Part shown: positions 6,446-9,074 of the stretch, in pieces
Layout: each line of letters begins with the position of its first letter
Position numbering within the stretch: the first letter of the stretch is position 1
NCBI GenBank assembly: GCA_023259315.1
Contig: JAHFQL010000046.1
Span: 1-9,074, forward strand
Origin: Candidatus Woesearchaeota archaeon
GTDB taxonomy: Archaea; Nanoarchaeota; Nanoarchaeia; Woesearchaeales; GW2011-AR4
Direction: 5' to 3'
DNA: 9,074 nucleotides
Notes under the pieces: model-generated
Databases searched by the model: none
Seen by the model: only the letters and a program-made list of their open reading frames with translations
Told to the model about the DNA's origin: nothing
Made by a program: the position numbers and the translations under genes

Positions 6446-7053
6446 TACTCAATCCCCTTTCTTGCTACAATTCCTTTCTGCCAGGGATGCTTGACTCTGT
6501 TGACAACAGAAACATAATCAGCAGCTTCCATCAATTCTTTTGGCGCATCCCTTCCTGTTAAAATCAATTCCACTTTTCCATGCTCTTTCATGACATCAAG
6601 CACTTCTTGAAGCGGAATTAATCCTTTTTCAAGAGCGCAATTTATCTCGTCAAGAATAATAACATCATATTGCCCGCTTTTGATTATTTTTTTTGTATGC
6701 TCCCAGCCCTGCATTGCAGCATCTTTTTCCTTGATGTCCGGCTGGAAAACAAAGCTTCCGGTCTTGTCTGCAAATTCCTGCAGGTGCCTTTGCTTTTCTT
6801 TTATTGCATCAACTCCAAACTGCTCAATTTCAAACCCTAATTTTTTGGAGCTGTACAACTCACCTGTAAATCCGCTCTTGAGAAACTGAATCATGTGAAC
6901 GTTCAAATTATTTCCAATCGCCCTTAAAGCCAGTCCAAGCGATGCACTTGTTTTTCCCTTCCCATCTCCAGTATAGACATGCACCAGGCCAAGATTTTCT
7001 TTGCTGTCATCCCCCCTTACCTTGATTGGATTTTTTATTCTCGTTAGTGCCAT
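6442..7053 (-). CDS. cobO: Cob(I)alamin adenosyltransferase, CobA/BtuR/CobO type
   Basis: A 203-residue P-loop enzyme that transfers the adenosyl group of ATP to cob(I)alamin or a corrinoid precursor, giving adenosylcobalamin. The Walker A motif TGDGKGKTSAS is at 28-38, close to the family consensus TGxGKGKTTAA. IILDEINCAL at 132-141 holds the conserved Asp-Glu pair (135-136), and LILTGRDAP at 163-171 and the terminal HPWQKGIVARKGIEY are further family signatures. Full length for the family. Its product is the cofactor of class II RNRs, and one such gene lies on each side within about 1.3 kb. No Shine-Dalgarno and no well-placed TATA precede the ATG. The nearest good TATA points instead to a short in-frame ORF starting at 7140, so cobO may be translated from a transcript with that leader. 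Confidence 0.95.
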   Translation of the reverse strand: MALTRIKNPIKVRGDDSKENLGLVHVYTGDGKGKTSASLGLALRAIGNNLNVHMIQFLKSGFTGELYSSKKLGFEIEQFGVDAIKEKQRHLQEFADKTGSFVFQPDIKEKDAAMQGWEHTKKIIKSGQYDVIILDEINCALEKGLIPLQEVLDVMKEHGKVELILTGRDAPKELMEAADYVSVVNRVKHPWQKGIVARKGIEY

Positions 7054-7077
7054 TTTACAATTTTTGTTTTTAATCCG

Positions 7078-7140
7078 TTATTCTAATCCTTTCAATTCGC
7101 CTTCGGCAAAATATAGTGCTCGGCTTTCGCCTTCTACCAT
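7078..7140 (-). CDS. Possible 20-codon leader ORF before cobO
   Basis: ATG at 7140-7138, TAA at 7080-7078; the peptide begins MVEGESRALYF and ends GELKGLE. It contains EGE twice, ten residues apart. A TATA element at 7170-7161 is centred about 26 bases upstream of this ATG, the same spacing seen at the leaderless genes elsewhere in the window. The ORF is in the same frame as cobO: eight sense codons separate its TAA from the cobO ATG. It may be a regulatory leader peptide, a remnant of an N-terminal extension cut by a stop, or a chance ORF inside a repeat-like island. The frame is also open upstream of the ATG back to a TAG at about 7158-7156. Confidence 0.3.
   Translation of the reverse strand: MVEGESRALYFAEGELKGLE
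7096..7131 (-). repeat. Compositional island with two small hairpins and a 9-bp direct repeat
   Basis: Within an otherwise very AT-rich spacer this stretch is noticeably richer in G and C. On the plus strand TTCGCCTTC occurs at 7096-7104 and 7126-7134, exactly 30 bases apart. On the minus strand GGC-GAAA-GCC (7131-7122) can form a GNRA-type tetraloop hairpin. TTTGCC-GAA-GGCGAA (7110-7096) can form a 6-bp stem with one G-U pair and a GAA triloop. It lies in the predicted cobO leader. It could be RNA structure, part of a dispersed repeat, or a coding remnant. Confidence 0.35.
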
Positions 7141-7160
7141 TGACTCAAGCCTCGCCTATT

Positions 7161-7170
7161 CATATATTTA
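7161..7170 (-). promoter_or_regulatory. Probable TATA box upstream of cobO and its leader ORF
   Basis: The minus strand reads TAAATATATG, centred near 7165. This predicts a transcription start near 7140, at the ATG of the short leader ORF and about 87 bases upstream of the cobO start. Confidence 0.45.
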
Positions 7171-7184
7171 TTATTGAATTTTTG
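7171..7184. repeat. 14-bp direct repeat, copy 1 (TTATTGAATTTTTG)
   Basis: An exact copy of the 14-mer at 7221-7234, with starts 50 bases apart. Read on the minus strand, this copy abuts the upstream edge of the cobO TATA element, where a BRE or a promoter-proximal operator would lie. Confidence 0.5.
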
Positions 7185-7220
7185 TTTTTATTAATGAGTT
7201 TTTTCGTATTGTGTTTTAAT

Positions 7221-7234
7221 TTATTGAATTTTTG
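7221..7234. repeat. 14-bp direct repeat, copy 2 (TTATTGAATTTTTG)
   Basis: The second exact copy, 50 bases from the first. With copy 1 it could form a paired operator upstream of cobO. The low complexity of the AT-rich spacer means chance cannot be excluded. Confidence 0.45.
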
Positions 7235-7273
7235 ATGGATATAACTGCCAACATAATGTCATCTCTTTTTTAG

Positions 7274-7301
7274 GATTTAAAATTAAAAATAAAAGAAATA
7301 A
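7274..7301 (-). terminator. Possible T-rich terminator after the second RNR
   Basis: Directly after the RNR stop the minus strand reads TATTTCTTTTATTTTTAATT and continues T-rich. Archaeal intrinsic termination relies on U-rich tracts without a required hairpin, so this is a reasonable end for the RNR transcript. The AT-rich background makes it uncertain. Confidence 0.35.
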
Positions 7302-9074
7302 TTACGTGCACAAGCCCCAGCCGCAGTTTGGACACTCAACACAACCCTCTTTCTTTTCCAAAGCTGTTCCGCATTCCGGGCAGTTTTTTATCTGCTTGCC
7401 GCTTGGTTCTGCGCCATTCCCATTTGCAAAAACCAATCCGCTTTCAGATTCTTTAATCATTTTTTTCTGCTCTTCTTTAACTTCAATCCTCATCTCTTCT
7501 TTCTTCTCTTTTGCTTTTGGCGCTACAAGAACCTGGTCTTTGATGCTGCTGTCCCTGAAAACAGTCACATCTTTGCATCCAAGCTTGTAAGCAAGTATGT
7601 AACTCTCTCTCATGTCTTCAACAGTTGCCTCTGCTGGGAAATTATTTGTCTTTGAAATGCTTGAATCAACCCATTTCTGGAATGAAGCAAGCGCTCTTAT
7701 ATGCTCTTCTGGAGTTATGTCCATTGCAGTCACAAGAGCTTTCCTTATTTTTTCAGGCACATAATCAATTCCCTGGATAGAGCCTTTGTGCTCATTTATG
7801 TCTTCCATTAACCTGTCATTGTACAATCCTTCCTCTCTTAGCACTTTTTCAGCAGCAGGGTCTATATAGTAAAAACTTCCAACTTTTACATTCTTCTCAA
7901 AAACCAAAGAATAAACTGGCTCCATTCCTGACGAGCAGCCTGCAATCATTGAAATGCTTCCAGTTGGTGCAATTATTGTTGTGTACCCATTCCTTATGCC
8001 GTATTTTTTAATGTCCTCGCTCATCTTGCCCCAGTCAAAGTGCCGCTCATCACTTAAATAAGCTCCTCTGAAAGGAAGCTTTCCTTTTTTATAGAAGCTC
8101 TTGTCATAATACGGCAAATTTCCTCTATTCTTTGCCAATTCAATGCTTTCAACTTTGCTCCAGTAAGCAATGAATTCCATAAGCTTTTCCATAAACCTGC
8201 GGCCTTCATCTGTGTTGTAAGGCAACTTTAGTTCATAAAGCAAGTCACCAACTCCCATAACCCCCAATCCAATTTTTCTGGTTGCCAAGCTCATGTCTTC
8301 AATTGCCTGCAATGGGAAGTTATTGACATCAATTACATTGTCAAGAAATCTTGTGCAGCCTCTTGTCACATCTCTTAAAGCATCCCAATCAACATATGGA
8401 TTGCTGTCTTCATCTTGCCTTGCAAAAGCCCATACATTTATTGAGCCAAGATTGCATGGCTCGTTTGGATAAAGTAGAACTTCTCCGCATGGATTTGTTG
8501 TCACAATAGGCCCAAGATGCTCGAAAAATGGATTGTACTCATTAACCCTGTCAAAGAAAATCACTCCAGGCTCTGCAGATTCCCAGGCTTGGTAAACTAC
8601 CTTGTCAAACAAAACTCTTGGGTTTACATATCTTACAACACTTCCATCCCTTGGATTAACTAATGGATAAGGCTCATTCTTTTCATAATAATCCCAGAAA
8701 TCCGGCATTATCAAAATGCTTATGTTGAAATTTCTTAAAGATTTGTTGCCTTCTTTTGCTGTTATGAATTTTTCAATGTCAGGATGGTTGCTGTTTAAAA
8801 TGCCCATGTTTGCTCCTCTTCTTATGCCGCCTTGCTTTATGACCTCTGTCATTGTGTCAAACAATCTCATAAAGCTTAATGGTCCAGAAGCAACTCCCCC
8901 GGTTGTGCTGACAAAATCCCCTTCTGGTCTTAGCTTGCTGAAATTGTAGCCCATGCCTCCTCCAGCCTTGAATATGATTGCTGTGTTCTTGAGAGTTTCC
9001 ATTATTCCATCTATTGAGTCAGGCACGTCCAAAACAAAGCAATTATGGACAGATACCATATTTGCGACATACGA
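7302..9074 (-). CDS. nrdJ: Class II ribonucleotide reductase with C-terminal zinc-ribbon tail (5' end off right edge)
   Basis: The frame is open through the right edge (SYVAN precedes the first in-window Met at 9059), so that Met is internal and the N-terminus, possibly with an ATP-cone, is missing. Numbering from that Met, Cys7 (HNCFVLD) and Cys202 (EPCNLGSINV) are the redox pair, and NPCGE at 189-193 supplies Asn189, the radical Cys191 and Glu193. The phosphate loop APTGSIS is at 364-370. After the core (ending near FRDSSIKDQVL) comes a charged Lys/Glu linker (about 513-540). The tail has Cys560/Cys563, Cys573, Cys576/Cys579 and Cys584, the zinc-ribbon and shuttle-dithiol region of NrdJ enzymes. 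It should be a competent AdoCbl-dependent RNR. The CGEVLLYPNEPC segment differs from CGEQPLLPYESC of the left-hand paralogue, so the pair is not a recent duplication. cobO, the gene for cofactor synthesis, is next downstream. Confidence 0.93.
   Translation of the reverse strand, partial: SYVANMVSVHNCFVLDVPDSIDGIMETLKNTAIIFKAGGGMGYNFSKLRPEGDFVSTTGGVASGPLSFMRLFDTMTEVIKQGGIRRGANMGILNSNHPDIEKFITAKEGNKSLRNFNISILIMPDFWDYYEKNEPYPLVNPRDGSVVRYVNPRVLFDKVVYQAWESAEPGVIFFDRVNEYNPFFEHLGPIVTTNPCGEVLLYPNEPCNLGSINVWAFARQDEDSNPYVDWDALRDVTRGCTRFLDNVIDVNNFPLQAIEDMSLATRKIGLGVMGVGDLLYELKLPYNTDEGRRFMEKLMEFIAYWSKVESIELAKNRGNLPYYDKSFYKKGKLPFRGAYLSDERHFDWGKMSEDIKKYGIRNGYTTIIAPTGSISMIAGCSSGMEPVYSLVFEKNVKVGSFYYIDPAAEKVLREEGLYNDRLMEDINEHKGSIQGIDYVPEKIRKALVTAMDITPEEHIRALASFQKWVDSSISKTNNFPAEATVEDMRESYILAYKLGCKDVTVFRDSSIKDQVLVAPKAKEKKEEMRIEVKEEQKKMIKESESGLVFANGNGAEPSGKQIKNCPECGTALEKKEGCVECPNCGWGLCT

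Larger units (their letters stand above)
7054..7301. other. 248-base spacer between the second RNR and cobO
   Basis: This is the largest gene-poor stretch in the window. Reading from the RNR stop towards cobO it holds a T-rich tract (possible terminator), the two 14-bp repeats, a TATA element, the possible leader ORF with its island, and 24 bases before the cobO ATG. I see no tRNA, no cobalamin-riboswitch B12 box, and no other ORF over about 15 codons that looks coding. Confidence 0.6.

Noticed and set aside
7054..7301. A cobalamin riboswitch upstream of cobO.
   Set aside because: I could not find a B12-box-like core (GCCACTG type) or a multi-helix junction on either strand, and the structured part is only about 40 bases with small hairpins.
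9057..9059. The Met at 9059 as the true start of the right-hand RNR.
   Set aside because: The frame continues open to the window edge. The first redox cysteine is only seven residues from this Met, so about 100 or more residues of conserved N-terminal sequence must lie outside the window.
3408..9074. Inteins in the RNR genes, a common site for them in archaea.
   Set aside because: Both catalytic cores read continuously through the radical-cysteine and phosphate-loop motifs, with no inserted splicing or endonuclease blocks.

Overview
The window is an AT-rich stretch of an archaeal genome, plausibly from a small-genome or DPANN-like lineage, although the lineage is an inference. Archaeal origin is suggested by three things: an Ogg2-type 8-oxoguanine glycosylase ending in a C-terminal lysine, TATA elements centred 26-28 bases upstream of start codons at several genes (the leaderless pattern), and an AGGTG Shine-Dalgarno in front of an operon-internal gene. 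All the genes are compact metabolic or repair genes. I see no transposase, CRISPR array, rRNA or tRNA.

Layout. On the left (1-1494, all minus strand) lie an O-methyltransferase, an Ogg2 DNA glycosylase, and the first 58 codons of a DUF362 protein that overlaps ogg by ATGA and runs off the left edge. A divergent promoter region (1495-1583) separates these from a plus-strand MFS exporter-like transporter (1584-2825). The transporter converges on a minus-strand cluster (5747-2828): 3-methyladenine DNA glycosylase I (tag), a short class II ribonucleotide reductase (RNR) paralogue, and an RBBP9/YdeN-type serine hydrolase. A second divergent promoter region (5748-5840) leads into a plus-strand pair: a pterin-4a-carbinolamine dehydratase and an unrecognised small membrane protein. 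That pair converges, with a 4-base tail overlap, on minus-strand cobO (7053-6442). Upstream of cobO is a 248-base spacer with a possible 20-codon leader ORF, a TATA box, a compositional island with small hairpins, and a 14-bp direct repeat. At the right (7302 to the edge, minus strand) is a second class II RNR with a C-terminal zinc-ribbon tail.

How the genes fit together. CobO makes adenosylcobalamin, the radical cofactor that class II RNRs require, and the window holds two such RNRs on either side of it. The two RNRs come from different subfamilies. The right-hand one keeps the canonical active site and the cysteine-rich tail. The left-hand one lacks the tail and has Asp where the substrate-binding Asn is expected. 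Two base-excision-repair glycosylases (Ogg2, Tag) sit nearby, with tag directly upstream of the short RNR, so dNTP supply and base repair are physically linked. The most unusual points are the divergent short RNR, the in-frame leader ORF before cobO, and a pterin dehydratase with Phe in place of a catalytic His.
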